DNA from: Devosia sp. SL43 | GTDB taxonomy: Bacteria; Pseudomonadota; Alphaproteobacteria; Rhizobiales; Devosiaceae | DNA: 64,000 bases | Direction of reading: 5' to 3' | NCBI RefSeq assembly: GCF_021729885.1 | Contig: NZ_CP063401.1 | Coordinates: 1,674,001 to 1,738,000 of the forward strand | Part shown: positions 26,560 through 35,162 of the stretch, piece after piece | How positions within the stretch are numbered: the first letter of the stretch is position 1 | Layout of the letters: every line of letters starts with the position of its first letter | The notes under the pieces: model-generated | The model's database searches: none | What the model was told of the DNA's origin: nothing | The model's input: only the letters and a program-made list of their open reading frames with translations | Position numbers and translations under genes: made by a program

Positions 26560-27822
26560 TTAAGCTGTTTTTTCAGCTCTACCAAGTAGATAGGCCTTCT
26601 CGCGTTCGTTGCGCGTCAGCTCGGCCGCCCGGCGGAACTCCAGCGTCGCCTCGGTATGCCGCCCGAGTTTACTCAACATATCTCCGCGCACGCCAAACAG
26701 CAGATGATAGGTCCTGAGCGCCGGATCGTCCTTGATCGCGTCGATCAGCGCCAAAGCCGCGGCAGGACCCTCAGCCATGGAAACGGCCACGGCGCGGTTG
26801 AGCTCGATCACCGGAGACGGCGTCACCTGCCCGAGAACACCGTAAAGCGCTGAAATCCTCGCCCAATCGGTATCTCCAGCCTTGCGTGCTCGCGCATGGC
26901 AGGCCGCGATCGCCGCTTGCAGGGCATAGGGCGCATTGGCCCCGCCAAGTTCGACTGCCCGGTTGAGCGCTACCAGACCCCGGCCGATCAGCAACTGGTC
27001 CCAGCGCGACCGGTCCTGATCGAGCAACAGTACCGGTTCACCCCTGGCATCAGTGCGCGCGTTCAGTCGCGACGCCTGGATTTCCATAAGCGCCACAAGG
27101 GCGTGCACCTCGGAATCGTCTGGCGACAGTCGTGCCAGCACGCGACCCAGCCGCATCGCCTCCTGGCACAATTGCGGTCGCATCCAGTCTTCGCCCGCCG
27201 TGGCCGAATAGCCCTCGTTAAAAATCAGATAGAGCACGCCCAAGACCGACGACAGGCGCTCCACCCGCTCCTCACCACGCGGCACTTCAAACGGAATGCC
27301 AGCCTCGGCAATGGTCTTCTTGGCGCGCACGATACGTTGCCCGATGGTCGGTTCGGCCGCGAGGAAGGCCCGGGCAATCTCCTCGGTCGTGAGCCCGCCC
27401 AGCAGGCGCAACGTCAGCGCGACCCTTGATTCCGCAGGTAAAATCGGATGGCACGAGGTAAAAATTAGCCGCAGGAGATCGTCGCCAACATCATCGTCGA
27501 GGCTCTCGACCAGATCCGCCTCATGATCGGGCGCATCGTCCTCGATGATCCGACCGACCTCTTCAAGCTTGGTCGCCGCCATCTTGCGGTGACGAAAATA
27601 GTCGATCGCCTTGCGCTTGGCCGTCTGCATCAGCCAGGCGCCGGGATTGTTCGGCACGCCCGATTGCGGCCAGGTCCTGAGCGCGATGATCAGCGCATCC
27701 TGCGCCAGTTCCTCGGCCAGTGAAATATCGCGCACCATGCGCGTCAGCCCCGCAATCAGGCGGGGCTGCTCGATTTTCCAAACGGTGTTGATGGCGCGGT
27801 GGGTGTCGGATTCGCTGGTCAT
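26560..27822 (-). CDS. ECF sigma factor with C-terminal TPR-like domain (ECF42/SigJ-like)
   Basis: 420 residues. Sigma region 2 (about 12-80, LIAGLTRMVRDISLAEELAQDALIIAL and WLMQTAKRKAIDYFR) and region 4 (about 115-170, LRLLGGLTTEEIARAFL) are followed by a long C-terminal extension (about 180-415) with helix repeats, including the conserved LLDQDRSRWDQLLIGRG and PYALQAAIAACHA. This is the architecture of group ECF42, where the extension replaces an anti-sigma factor. ECF42 genes normally sit next to a YCII/DGPF protein; none is here. ATG at 27822 fits the family start; a further in-frame ATG lies at 27861. Confidence 0.88.
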   Translation of the reverse strand: MTSESDTHRAINTVWKIEQPRLIAGLTRMVRDISLAEELAQDALIIALRTWPQSGVPNNPGAWLMQTAKRKAIDYFRHRKMAATKLEEVGRIIEDDAPDHEADLVESLDDDVGDDLLRLIFTSCHPILPAESRVALTLRLLGGLTTEEIARAFLAAEPTIGQRIVRAKKTIAEAGIPFEVPRGEERVERLSSVLGVLYLIFNEGYSATAGEDWMRPQLCQEAMRLGRVLARLSPDDSEVHALVALMEIQASRLNARTDARGEPVLLLDQDRSRWDQLLIGRGLVALNRAVELGGANAPYALQAAIAACHARARKAGDTDWARISALYGVLGQVTPSPVIELNRAVAVSMAEGPAAALALIDAIKDDPALRTYHLLFGVRGDMLSKLGRHTEATLEFRRAAELTRNEREKAYLLGRAEKTA

Positions 27823-27867
27823 ATCGGCGATCAAACCAGCATCGCTTTCCCACCGCAACATCGCAGG

Positions 27868-28731
27868 CTACTCGAACATGCCCTTGGGCGTTTCACCCTG
27901 AAGAAACGGCTCGATGAAGCCATGCAGTAGATCGACCTGATTGATCACCGCCGTATGCGACGTCGCCGGCAGTACGGCGAGCCGCGATGTCGAAAGCGGC
28001 TTACCCATGTCGCCGGGGGCACCGCCGCCCTTCAGCCGGAACAGGCTGACCAGATGCTCCAACGTCACCATGTCGGCATCGCCGGCAATGATCAGCATCG
28101 GCGTATCCAGTGCCTTGACCTCATCGCCCCAGGCCAGCGGCTCATGTTCAAGTGCGATCATGCGCTCGACAAAGGGCCTGAACCCATCCGGATTGGGCGC
28201 ATACTGCTTCCATGCCTCCTCCATCGGCGACCCGATGAACATTTCGGGCACCATGGTCGGTATCATCTCGAGAAATTCGGGCTGCGAACCCGACATGTCA
28301 TAGGCCACGGATGCCGCCACCAGTTGATCGACCTTTTCCGGGTGGTCTATGGCCAGCCTCAATCCGGCAGCAGCGCCCATCGAGTACCCAAACACATCGG
28401 CCTTCTCGATGCCCACCGCATCCATGAACTTGGCGACGTCATCGGCCAGATTGGGGTAGGTGACCGGTCGTTCGATATCATTGGTCCGGCCATGGCCCTG
28501 AAACTCGATGGCATAGACCTTATGCGTCTCGGCGAGCTTCGGGATGATCCCACCCATGGCGGGAATGTTCATGTACGCGCCATGCAGCACGACCAGCGGC
28601 TCGCCCTCGCCCGACACCTCGTAATACATCTGCATGCCATTGACCTCGACGGCCTGACCGACTGGTTCGGACTGGGCAAAGGCGGTGGTTGTCAGCAGCA
28701 GCGCGCCGACGAAAGCTGCGAAACGGATCAT
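27868..28731 (-). CDS. Secreted alpha/beta hydrolase
   Basis: 287 residues with a signal peptide (MIRFAAFVGALLLTTTAFAQ) and an alpha/beta hydrolase fold. Nucleophile elbow GYSMGAA (about 116-122), oxyanion segment LHGAYMN, acid candidate GDAD and catalytic His in ATSHTAV near the end. Small esterases and epoxide hydrolase-like enzymes share this layout; substrate unknown. ATG at 28731 has GAGGAG upstream. The ECF sigma gene starts 45 bases downstream on the same strand, so they may be co-transcribed. Confidence 0.85.
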   Translation of the reverse strand: MIRFAAFVGALLLTTTAFAQSEPVGQAVEVNGMQMYYEVSGEGEPLVVLHGAYMNIPAMGGIIPKLAETHKVYAIEFQGHGRTNDIERPVTYPNLADDVAKFMDAVGIEKADVFGYSMGAAAGLRLAIDHPEKVDQLVAASVAYDMSGSQPEFLEMIPTMVPEMFIGSPMEEAWKQYAPNPDGFRPFVERMIALEHEPLAWGDEVKALDTPMLIIAGDADMVTLEHLVSLFRLKGGGAPGDMGKPLSTSRLAVLPATSHTAVINQVDLLHGFIEPFLQGETPKGMFE

Positions 28732-28888
28732 GGTCGTCTCCTCGGTTTGTACGCGGTCCCAACCGCGCTTCTGCCTACACAACGAGCCGCATTGCTCCCG
28801 ATCGACACGCCTCCGGGAAAATTTTGTCGGTCAGCCTCCGTTCATGTTCCGGCGTCTATCTGGCGCACCGAACTCAAAGGGAACTCCA

Positions 28889-29515
28889 ATGCGCGTCATC
28901 ATTGCCTGCCTGCTGCTCACCACCACCGTCGCGCCTGTCATGGCCGAAGACTCGCCCTTGAAGGGCACCTGGATCAACTCCGTCGCGACCAGTGGCCTGC
29001 CAGCCCGCGATCCATGGGGGGAGGTCAAGCAGGTCTATCAGATCACCATCGGCGAGCACGCGGTGGTACTGGAAGAAACTCCTATCGCTGAACTTGCTGC
29101 CGCACTGGGCGGCGCTTCGCACAATTGGGGTGAAGCCGGCGGTGCCGTGACCTGGGCCTGCTTCGCCCGCGCCGCGGAAACACTCTGGCTCTACTCCGAT
29201 GGCGAGATGGGCGACGGCAAGGTGACAGGCATTGGCATCGATGTGCGCGACGCTGCGCCTGCATCGGCGCAGTGTGCCGAATGGCCTGCAACGGTCGCCG
29301 TCGACCTCGGCCTGATGGGCATCGGCATGCCGTCCGACGTCATCGTCGGCAACTATCTGACCAGCGAGCCGGACGACTATGGCTGGATGCGCGCGATCAA
29401 CGTGACGCCCCACGCCACCACGGCAGGCTTCTCGGTTTGGGAAGAACTCACCTTCCGCGCAAATGAGGACGGCACCATCAATGCCTTGGCTGTGTTTCAG
29501 GAGTCTGGCGACTAG
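28889..29515 (+). CDS. Exported protein of unknown function
   Basis: 208 residues. Signal peptide MRVIIACLLLTTTVAPVMAE, then a soluble domain starting LKGTWINSVATSGLPARDPWGEV and rich in beta-forming residues; a WACFARAAE segment holds one of two Cys residues (the other in SAQCAEW), which might form a disulfide. I do not recognise the family. ATG at 28889 has AAAGGGA upstream. Divergent from the hydrolase gene and overlaps the convergent DUF2867 gene by 4 bases. Confidence 0.75.
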   Translation: MRVIIACLLLTTTVAPVMAEDSPLKGTWINSVATSGLPARDPWGEVKQVYQITIGEHAVVLEETPIAELAAALGGASHNWGEAGGAVTWACFARAAETLWLYSDGEMGDGKVTGIGIDVRDAAPASAQCAEWPATVAVDLGLMGIGMPSDVIVGNYLTSEPDDYGWMRAINVTPHATTAGFSVWEELTFRANEDGTINALAVFQESGD

Positions 29516-30024
29516 GCTGCCACAATGCCCAGTTCCGCCGCGTTGTCGAGGCAACGCGCCACGATAATGCGGTGGAACGGGTAGACCGTGGCGAGATAGG
29601 CATTCCCAAGGATATTATGTGGGCGCACCCATGTACTAATGGCCACCAAGTCCTCGGGCACCGACCGCAGGATCGACACGCGAAAATCGAGATGCTTGTC
29701 GTCAGTGCCCAAGATGACCTCGTCTGGCGTCGCCGAATGCACTGCGAAGACGCCCGGATAACTACAATCCAAAACCTCCTGGCGCGTCGGCACGCGATAT
29801 CCCTCCGAGCGGGCCGTCTTGAGCCCCAGCGGCGACACCAGCCCGTCGCGCAGGGCCAGCAGTCCCATCACCCAGCCCGGCATTTTGAAGAACGTCGCAA
29901 TCGTCAGATCGGCGGCATCAGGCGCAGGATGCGGTAGCGGCACCCACTGGCCGTCGAGAAAATCACCATCGGCATAGTAGCGGCGCAGTGCACCGTCGTC
30001 TGGATAGATAAAGTCCTTGGCCAC
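29512..30024 (-). CDS. DUF2867 domain protein
   Basis: 170-residue cytosolic protein. The family resemblance lies in the central FKMPGWVMGLLALRD and the DDKHLDFRVSILR...NILGNAYLATVYPFHRIIVARCLDNAA segments, typical of DUF2867. No function is established. Start is GTG at 30024 with GAGGAC about 8 bases upstream. It follows ctrA-strand genes but is separated from ctrA by the ctrA terminator. Confidence 0.8.
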   Translation of the reverse strand: MAKDFIYPDDGALRRYYADGDFLDGQWVPLPHPAPDAADLTIATFFKMPGWVMGLLALRDGLVSPLGLKTARSEGYRVPTRQEVLDCSYPGVFAVHSATPDEVILGTDDKHLDFRVSILRSVPEDLVAISTWVRPHNILGNAYLATVYPFHRIIVARCLDNAAELGIVAA

Positions 30025-30076
30025 GGGCGGGTCCTCATGTCAGGGAGCCGCAAGGATAGGCCCAGGACAAAGCAAA

Positions 30077-30103
30077 ACCCCGCGCGACGGTGTCGCACGG
30101 GGT
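30077..30103 (-). terminator. ctrA terminator
   Basis: Twelve-base stem (30077-30088 with 30092-30103, one G-U pair on the minus strand) followed on the minus strand by TTTTGC, 32 bases after the ctrA stop. Confidence 0.8.
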
Positions 30104-30134
30104 GGAGCAGAGTGACGCAGGAGCCCTGGGAGGC

Positions 30135-30842
30135 TTAGGCGACGTTGTCGGCGTAGACTTCGCTTTCGTCGGGCTCGCGCAGCACATAGCCACGGCCCCA
30201 GACGGTCTCGATGTAATTCTTGCCACCGGTGGCCACGCTGAGCTTCTTGCGGAGCTTGCAGATGAACACGTCGATGATCTTGAGTTCGGGTTCGTCCATG
30301 CCACCATAGAGGTGATTGAGGAACATTTCCTTGGTGAGCGTCGTCCCCTTGCGGAGGGAGAGCAGCTCGAGCATCTGGTATTCCTTGCCAGTCAGGTGCA
30401 CGCGCTGGGTCATTACTTCGACGGTCTTGGTGTCGAGGTTGACCGTAAGGTCGCCGGTCTGGATGACCGACTGGGCGTGGCCCTTGGAACGGCGGACGAT
30501 GGCGTGGATGCGGGCCACGAGCTCGTCCTTATGGAAAGGCTTGGTCATGTAGTCGTCGGCGCCGAAGCCGAGACCGCGAACCTTGTCCTCGATGCCGGCA
30601 AGGCCGGAGAGGATCAGAATGGGCGTCTGGACCTTTGCCACGCGGAGGGTGCGAAGCACCTCATAGCCGCTCATATCGGGCAGATTCAGGTCGAGAAGGA
30701 TGATGTCGTAGTCATAGAGCTTACCGAGATCGACGCCTTCTTCACCGAGATCGGTGGTATAGACGTTGAAACTTTCGGACTTCAGCATCAGCTCGATGCT
30801 CTGCGCCGTAGCGCTGTCGTCCTCAATAAGGAGTACCCGCAT
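30135..30842 (-). CDS. ctrA: Cell-cycle master response regulator CtrA
   Basis: 235-residue OmpR-type regulator that, once phosphorylated through CckA-ChpT, binds TTAA-N7-TTAA sites and controls flagellar and cell-division genes. Receiver (1-115) with acidic pair ED at 7-8, Asp51 and Lys in [11 protein letters not shown]; winged-helix domain (about 130-225) with [17 protein letters not shown] and KLRKKLS. The C-terminus is ADNVA; in Caulobacter a C-terminal Ala-Ala helps ClpXP degradation, here the last residues are Val-Ala. ATG at 30842 is the family start. Divergent from fliI across a 420-base regulatory region. Confidence 0.97.
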   Translation of the reverse strand: MRVLLIEDDSATAQSIELMLKSESFNVYTTDLGEEGVDLGKLYDYDIILLDLNLPDMSGYEVLRTLRVAKVQTPILILSGLAGIEDKVRGLGFGADDYMTKPFHKDELVARIHAIVRRSKGHAQSVIQTGDLTVNLDTKTVEVMTQRVHLTGKEYQMLELLSLRKGTTLTKEMFLNHLYGGMDEPELKIIDVFICKLRKKLSVATGGKNYIETVWGRGYVLREPDESEVYADNVA

Positions 30843-30937
30843 TATATTCCCCTTGTCATTCGTTCCTGCTGGAACCGTGGGACCTGGCCTGCCCACGCCA
30901 ACCCTACTGGATATGACTGAACCCTAAGCCCAAATAG

Positions 30938-30951
30938 TTAACAAAGTTTAA
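30938..30951 (-). promoter_or_regulatory. Candidate CtrA autoregulatory site
   Basis: TTAA-N6-TTAA, about 96 bases before the ctrA start. The spacing is one base short of the classical N7, so this is tentative. Confidence 0.35.
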
Positions 30952-31169
30952 TTCGGTTCGGCAATACGCAAACGGCGTTAGGGTGAATTAAGTCTAAGTC
31001 ATTGAAATTTATAGGTTAATCTTATCAATTTTTCTTAAGAAGATGGTTTAAGTAGCCGTCCTAAGCGACTCTCCGGACTCAAGCAATTGTGGCTATGTCA
31101 GGGGTTTGGACGGTGATCGGCGCAAAGCGGCAGACGGACCGGCCCGGCACCTGAAATAGCGCCTTTTGC

Positions 31170-31184
31170 TTAACGTTCAGTTAC
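31170..31184 (+). promoter_or_regulatory. Candidate CtrA box upstream of fliI
   Basis: TTAA-CGTTCAG-TTAC, one mismatch from TTAA-N7-TTAA, about 79 bases before the fliI ATG. Distance and form match the fliF site. Confidence 0.5.
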
Positions 31185-31262
31185 TGTGTGATTCGTCGGC
31201 TATGACGATTCGACCGGTGCGGAAACCATAGTTTCCCACCGCTATGAGCGAACGGGACGGAT

Positions 31263-32591
31263 ATGAAGGCCCTCATTTCGGCCATCGAGGCGATCGACGA
31301 CATCGAGGTCTATGGCCGCGTGAAATCGGTGCAGGGCCTGCTGATCGAAATAGTCGGCCCGGTGCGCGAATTGCGCGTCGGCGGCCGCGTTCAGATCGAG
31401 ACCGTCAACGGCGAGTTCCTGGCGGCCGAAATCATCGGATTCAAGGACGGTCACGCGCTGTGCCTGCCCTTTGGCCAGCTATCGGGTGTCCGCCTCGGCT
31501 GCAAGGCCGTGTTCCAGCGCCACGACGGCGCAGCCTTCCCGTCCGAGGGCTGGCTGGGCCGGGTCATCAACGCCAATGGCGAGCCCATCGACGGCAAGGG
31601 CCCTCTCCCGCGCGGCCCCACGGCCTATCCGCTACGTCAAAACCCGCTCCTGGCCCATGATCGCGTCCGCGTTGGCGGTCCGCTCGAACTTGGCGTCCGC
31701 TGCCTCAATACCTTCACCACCGTATGCGAGGGCCAGCGCCTTGGCATCTTTGCCGGCTCGGGCGTCGGCAAGTCGGTGCTGATGTCCATGCTGGCGCGCA
31801 ACACCAATGTCGATGTCGCTGTCATTGGCCTGATCGGTGAACGCGGCCGCGAAGTGCACGAATTCATCCAGGAATATCTGGGCGAGGCCGGGCTGGCCAA
31901 TGCGGTGGTCGTGGTCGCCACCTCCGACGAGGCCGCGCTGATGCGCCGGCAGGCCGCCTATATGAGTCTGGCGCTATCGGAATATTTCCGCGACCAGGGC
32001 AAGCGCGTGCTGTGCATGATGGATAGCCTCACCCGCTTTGCCATGGCGCAGCGCGAGATTGGCCTCGCCATCGGCGAGCCCCCGACCGCCAAGGGTTATC
32101 CACCGACGGTTTTCACCGAATTGCCACGATTGCTGGAAAGAGCGGGTCCTGGCACAGCTACGACGGGTTCTGTTACCGGACTCTTTACCGTTTTGGTCGA
32201 AGGTGATGATCACAATGAGCCCATTGCGGATGCCGTTCGCGGTATTCTTGACGGGCACATCGTGATGGAGCGCGGGATTGCCGAACGGGGTCGTTACCCC
32301 GCCGTCAACGTGCTCCGGTCCATCTCGCGCACCATGCCAGGTTGCGTGCCGGTCGATTTTCGTCCGGTCCTGGCCAAGGCAAGAGAACTCATGTCGATTT
32401 ATTCCGACATGGAGGAGCTGATCCGGCTGGGGGCTTACCGGAAAGGGTCAGATCCACACGTGGACCGTGCGATCGCCATCTATCCCGCGCTTGAGGCTTT
32501 TTTGAGCCAGAGCCGGGAAGAGACGACGACCATCGCCGAGGGCTATAAGATGCTCGAAGCGATTGTTGCCGAAGCGGGCGCGGCGGCCTGA
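31263..32591 (+). CDS. fliI: Flagellar export ATPase FliI
   Basis: 442-residue ATPase of the flagellar type III export system, related to the F1 beta subunit. Walker A GSGVGKS (165-171), the [15 protein letters not shown] segment, Walker B region [20 protein letters not shown] and [24 protein letters not shown] are all conserved. Start ATG at 31263; purines GGGACGG lie upstream. It forms a pair with fliJ and is divergent from ctrA, an arrangement common in Hyphomicrobiales. The main fli operon is 20 kb away. Confidence 0.96.
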   Translation: MKALISAIEAIDDIEVYGRVKSVQGLLIEIVGPVRELRVGGRVQIETVNGEFLAAEIIGFKDGHALCLPFGQLSGVRLGCKAVFQRHDGAAFPSEGWLGRVINANGEPIDGKGPLPRGPTAYPLRQNPLLAHDRVRVGGPLELGVRCLNTFTTVCEGQRLGIFAGSGVGKSVLMSMLARNTNVDVAVIGLIGERGREVHEFIQEYLGEAGLANAVVVVATSDEAALMRRQAAYMSLALSEYFRDQGKRVLCMMDSLTRFAMAQREIGLAIGEPPTAKGYPPTVFTELPRLLERAGPGTATTGSVTGLFTVLVEGDDHNEPIADAVRGILDGHIVMERGIAERGRYPAVNVLRSISRTMPGCVPVDFRPVLAKARELMSIYSDMEELIRLGAYRKGSDPHVDRAIAIYPALEAFLSQSREETTTIAEGYKMLEAIVAEAGAAA

Positions 32592-32643
32592 TGGGACTGC
32601 GTATTGGTCCCGGAACTGACTTGGTGTGTAAGGAGTACAGGTC

Positions 32644-33057
32644 TTGAAATCGCGCAGCGAGAGCCTCATTCGGCTTAAGAAATTTCAGGTGGACGAGAAG
32701 CGGCGTCAGGTCGCTCAGATCGAGATGATGGTCAACGACTTCGAACGCATGGCGTCCGAACTCGACCAGCAGATCGAAATCGAGCACACCAAGACCGGCA
32801 TCTCGGATGTCGCCCATTTTGCCTATTCGACCTTTGCCAAGGCCGCGCTCAACCGCCGGGACAATCTATTGGCTTCGGCCAACGATATGCGCGGCAAGCT
32901 CGAGGCGGCACAGGACGCCTTGGCCGAAGCCATCGAAGACCTCAAGAAGGTCGAACTGCTGGACCAGCGCGAACATCAGCGCGAGGCTGCCGAGCAGCTC
33001 AAGGTCGAACAGGCCGAATACGACGAAATCGGCCGGCTCCGCTTCCGCGGGCAGTAA
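32644..33057 (+). CDS. fliJ: Flagellar export protein FliJ
   Basis: 137-residue, highly charged helical protein predicted to be one long coiled coil, typical of FliJ, the central stalk that links FliI to FlhA. Conserved opening SRSESLIRLKKFQVDEKRRQ. Start is TTG at 32644, preceded by AAGGAG 8 bases away; no ATG fits. Sits 52 bases after fliI. FliJ sequences are weakly conserved, so position adds to the call. Confidence 0.87.
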   Translation: MKSRSESLIRLKKFQVDEKRRQVAQIEMMVNDFERMASELDQQIEIEHTKTGISDVAHFAYSTFAKAALNRRDNLLASANDMRGKLEAAQDALAEAIEDLKKVELLDQREHQREAAEQLKVEQAEYDEIGRLRFRGQ

Positions 33058-33070
33058 GGTTCTGGCGGAA

Positions 33071-33104
33071 CGCAAACGGGGCCCGCAAGCGCGGGCCTTT
33101 TGCG
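33071..33104 (+). terminator. Terminator after fliJ
   Basis: GGCCCGC (33080-33086) pairs with GCGGGCC (33091-33097) around AAGC, followed by TTTT; outer CGCAAA/TTTTGCG arms can extend the stem. It also lies just before the convergent thiN stop. Confidence 0.8.
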
Positions 33105-33120
33105 TTGCCACCTCGTGCCA

Positions 33121-33810
33121 CTAAGCCTTCATCAAATCCCACAACCGCTCCTTGCCCAGGATCAGCAGCCACGGCGTCTCGCCGACGGGAATGATCTCTA
33201 CTCGTCCGCCAATCCCCTCATTGGACGTGCCGATCAATCCGCCAGGCTCGAGCAGCAACCCATCCATTGGATAAAACAAGCCGCTCGACCGCTCGAACCG
33301 GATCGGCGCCAACGGATGGATCGACACCCGCTCGCGCAAGTCCGCCTCGAACGACGCCGCCCCGGTAACGGCCAGTGCCACATCTACCTCATCCACCAGC
33401 AACAACCGTCGTGTCGGCGCGTATTGCAACACGGCGCTGAGTGCCGCCAACGTATGGTCCAGCCGCTTGCCGGTCATTCCCAGCGCCAGAGTGACCGGTG
33501 CCTGCGTCGAATAGAGCGCCTTCTGGAAATCGGTGGTGATCTGCTCGGGAATATGAATGACACGTGTCCGGCTCTCCCACGCCACCCGATCGCTGATGGA
33601 ATCGAGATCGCCGATGATCGCTACCGGCACCAATCCGGCATCGCCGATCGCATCGGCGCCACCATCGGCACCGACCAGGGCCACGCCTCGCTCCGCCAAG
33701 TCCCGCAGCAGACCAGAGTCCACGGCCCCCCCGCCGACAATGGCCATGGGGCCGTCGAATACGACCATTGGCGCATCCGTGGGGCGTACGGAAGTGTCTT
33801 GCACTGTCAC
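33121..33810 (-). CDS. thiN: Thiamine diphosphokinase
   Basis: 229-residue thiamine pyrophosphokinase that converts imported thiamine and ATP to TPP. N-terminal catalytic half with AIVGGGAVDSGLL, LVGADGGADAI and IIGDLDSIS, then TTDFQKAL and the TGKRLDHTLAAL segment; a C-terminal beta-domain binds the pyrimidine (ISIHPLAP..., GLIGTSNEG). Start is GTG at 33810; the Shine-Dalgarno is weak and an internal ATG at 33768 is possible. It is divergent from the thiamine transporter and its riboswitch, giving a complete salvage unit. Confidence 0.92.
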   Translation of the reverse strand: MTVQDTSVRPTDAPMVVFDGPMAIVGGGAVDSGLLRDLAERGVALVGADGGADAIGDAGLVPVAIIGDLDSISDRVAWESRTRVIHIPEQITTDFQKALYSTQAPVTLALGMTGKRLDHTLAALSAVLQYAPTRRLLLVDEVDVALAVTGAASFEADLRERVSIHPLAPIRFERSSGLFYPMDGLLLEPGGLIGTSNEGIGGRVEIIPVGETPWLLILGKERLWDLMKA

Positions 33811-33834
33811 AAAGCTCTCATTAATTGTGGGGCG

Positions 33835-33918
33835 TCTCGCTGGGGTGTTCCGGGTTTCCGGAGCTGAGAGTTACCCATTGAACCTGAACCAGGTCATGCT
33901 GGCGGAGGAAGTTCGAGA
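33835..33918 (+). ncRNA. TPP riboswitch (THI element)
   Basis: All hallmark blocks are present in order: closing stem TCTCG (33835-33839) with CGAGA (33914-33918), GGGGTG, the conserved CTGAGAG (33863-33869), ACCC, GAACCTGA (33880-33887), CAGGTCATGCTGGCGGAGGAA. It lies 80 bases before thiB and should shut down thiBPQ when TPP is high. Confidence 0.95.
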
Positions 33919-33997
33919 TGGCAAGGGCGCCTCTCGTCGCGTCCGCCATTGACACACATCCCCTTCTTCATGGCCGCAACACCGAAGGGAATGACCC

Positions 33998-35005
33998 ATG
34001 GTCAAATCTGCCCACCTCGTTGCTGCGGTCCTTACCGGACTGCTTGCTGCCCCGTCTTTCGCCGAAGAAGTGCCGATCCTCAAGATATACACCTATGACG
34101 GTTTCGCTTCCGAATGGGGCCCCGGCCCGGGCCTCAAGGCTGGCTTCGAGGCCATCTGCGGCGGTTGCATCGTTGAATGGATCGCTGCCGACAGCTCCAT
34201 CGGCACGCTGCGCCGTGTCCAGCTCGAGGGCGACACGACCGAGGCGGATCTGATCGTCGGGCTCGACACCGCCATTGCCGGCGAAGCCCGTGATACTGGC
34301 CTTTTCGTCGACCATGGCCTCGATCTGAGCGGCCTCGACCTGCCCACGCCGTGGACGGATGCGCAGTTCGCCCCCTTCGACTATGCCCATTTCGCCTTCG
34401 TCTACGACACCGATAGCGTTGCGACGCCGCCAAAGTCCTTCGAAGGGCTGATCGCGCTGCCTGAAGATTTCAAGATCGCCATCCAGGATCCTCGCTCCGC
34501 CACGCCCGGCCTCGGTCTGGTGCTGTGGATCAAGGCCGCCTATGGCGATCGCGCGCCCGAAATCTGGGCCGGCCTCAAGCCTCATATCCTCACCATCACC
34601 CGCGAGTGGAGCGAGAGCTACAATCTCTTCCTCGAAGGCGAGGCGGATATGGCGCTGAGCTACACCACCTCACCCGCCTATCACATCGTCTCGGAGCAAG
34701 ACGACACGATCAAGGCCGCCCTGTTCGACGAGGGCCACCTGGCCCAGACCGAGGTTGCGGGCATTCTCAAGTCATCCGATCACCAGGAACTGGCCAAGCA
34801 GTTCCTGGCCTACCTGACCTCGGTTGATGGCCAGAAGGTCATCCCCACGACCAACTGGATGTTGCCGGTCATCGATCTGGGTGCCGACCTTGACCCCACC
34901 TTTGCCACCCTGCCCCAGCCCGCGAAGACGCTTGTGCTGACCGACACCGAGATCGAAGCCAACAGCCAGGCCTGGATCGACGAAATGCTGGCGGCGGTAC
35001 AGTAG
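33998..35005 (+). CDS. thiB: Thiamine ABC transporter substrate-binding protein
   Basis: Periplasmic protein of 335 residues that binds thiamine and its phosphates. Signal peptide to about residue 22 (…LLAAPSFAEE), then the ThiB/iron-type SBP fold: LKIYTYDGFASEWGPGPGLKAGFE, DLIVGLDTAI, and PFDYAHFAFVYDT. Directly downstream of a TPP riboswitch, which makes the substrate assignment firm. ATG at 33998. A long inverted repeat separates it from thiP. Confidence 0.94.
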   Translation: MVKSAHLVAAVLTGLLAAPSFAEEVPILKIYTYDGFASEWGPGPGLKAGFEAICGGCIVEWIAADSSIGTLRRVQLEGDTTEADLIVGLDTAIAGEARDTGLFVDHGLDLSGLDLPTPWTDAQFAPFDYAHFAFVYDTDSVATPPKSFEGLIALPEDFKIAIQDPRSATPGLGLVLWIKAAYGDRAPEIWAGLKPHILTITREWSESYNLFLEGEADMALSYTTSPAYHIVSEQDDTIKAALFDEGHLAQTEVAGILKSSDHQELAKQFLAYLTSVDGQKVIPTTNWMLPVIDLGADLDPTFATLPQPAKTLVLTDTEIEANSQAWIDEMLAAVQ

Positions 35006-35028
35006 TCCGAGCGAAGATTGTGGTTATG

Positions 35029-35161
35029 ACCACCCCCACCCTCATTTCCTCCCCACAAGGGGGAGCGAAGCTCGCTCCGTTGCGGTGGCCGAACTTTGCC
35101 ACGGGCCGCAGCCCCATCACCTCCCTCCCCCTTGTGGGGAGGGACCGAGGGGGGGGGTTGT
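35029..35161. repeat. Inverted repeat inside the thi operon
   Basis: Arms 35029-35063 and 35127-35161 (CCACCCCCACCCT / CCCTTGTGGGGAGGG-type words) form a long imperfect inverted repeat, related to the elements at 17489 and 44359. Its right end, GAGGGGGGGGG, is the only purine-rich sequence before the thiP ATG at 35163. Confidence 0.8.
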
Positions 35162-35162
35162 G

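Larger units (their letters stand above)
30843..31262. promoter_or_regulatory. ctrA-fliI divergent regulatory region
   Basis: No protein gene. The 420 bases are AT-richer than the surroundings and hold several TTAA words, a CtrA-like box near fliI, a TTAA-N6-TTAA pair near ctrA, and four GANTC methylation sites (31067-31071, 31076-31080, 31190-31194, 31207-31211). In Caulobacter, ctrA promoters are controlled by CtrA itself and by CcrM methylation at GANTC. Confidence 0.7.
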
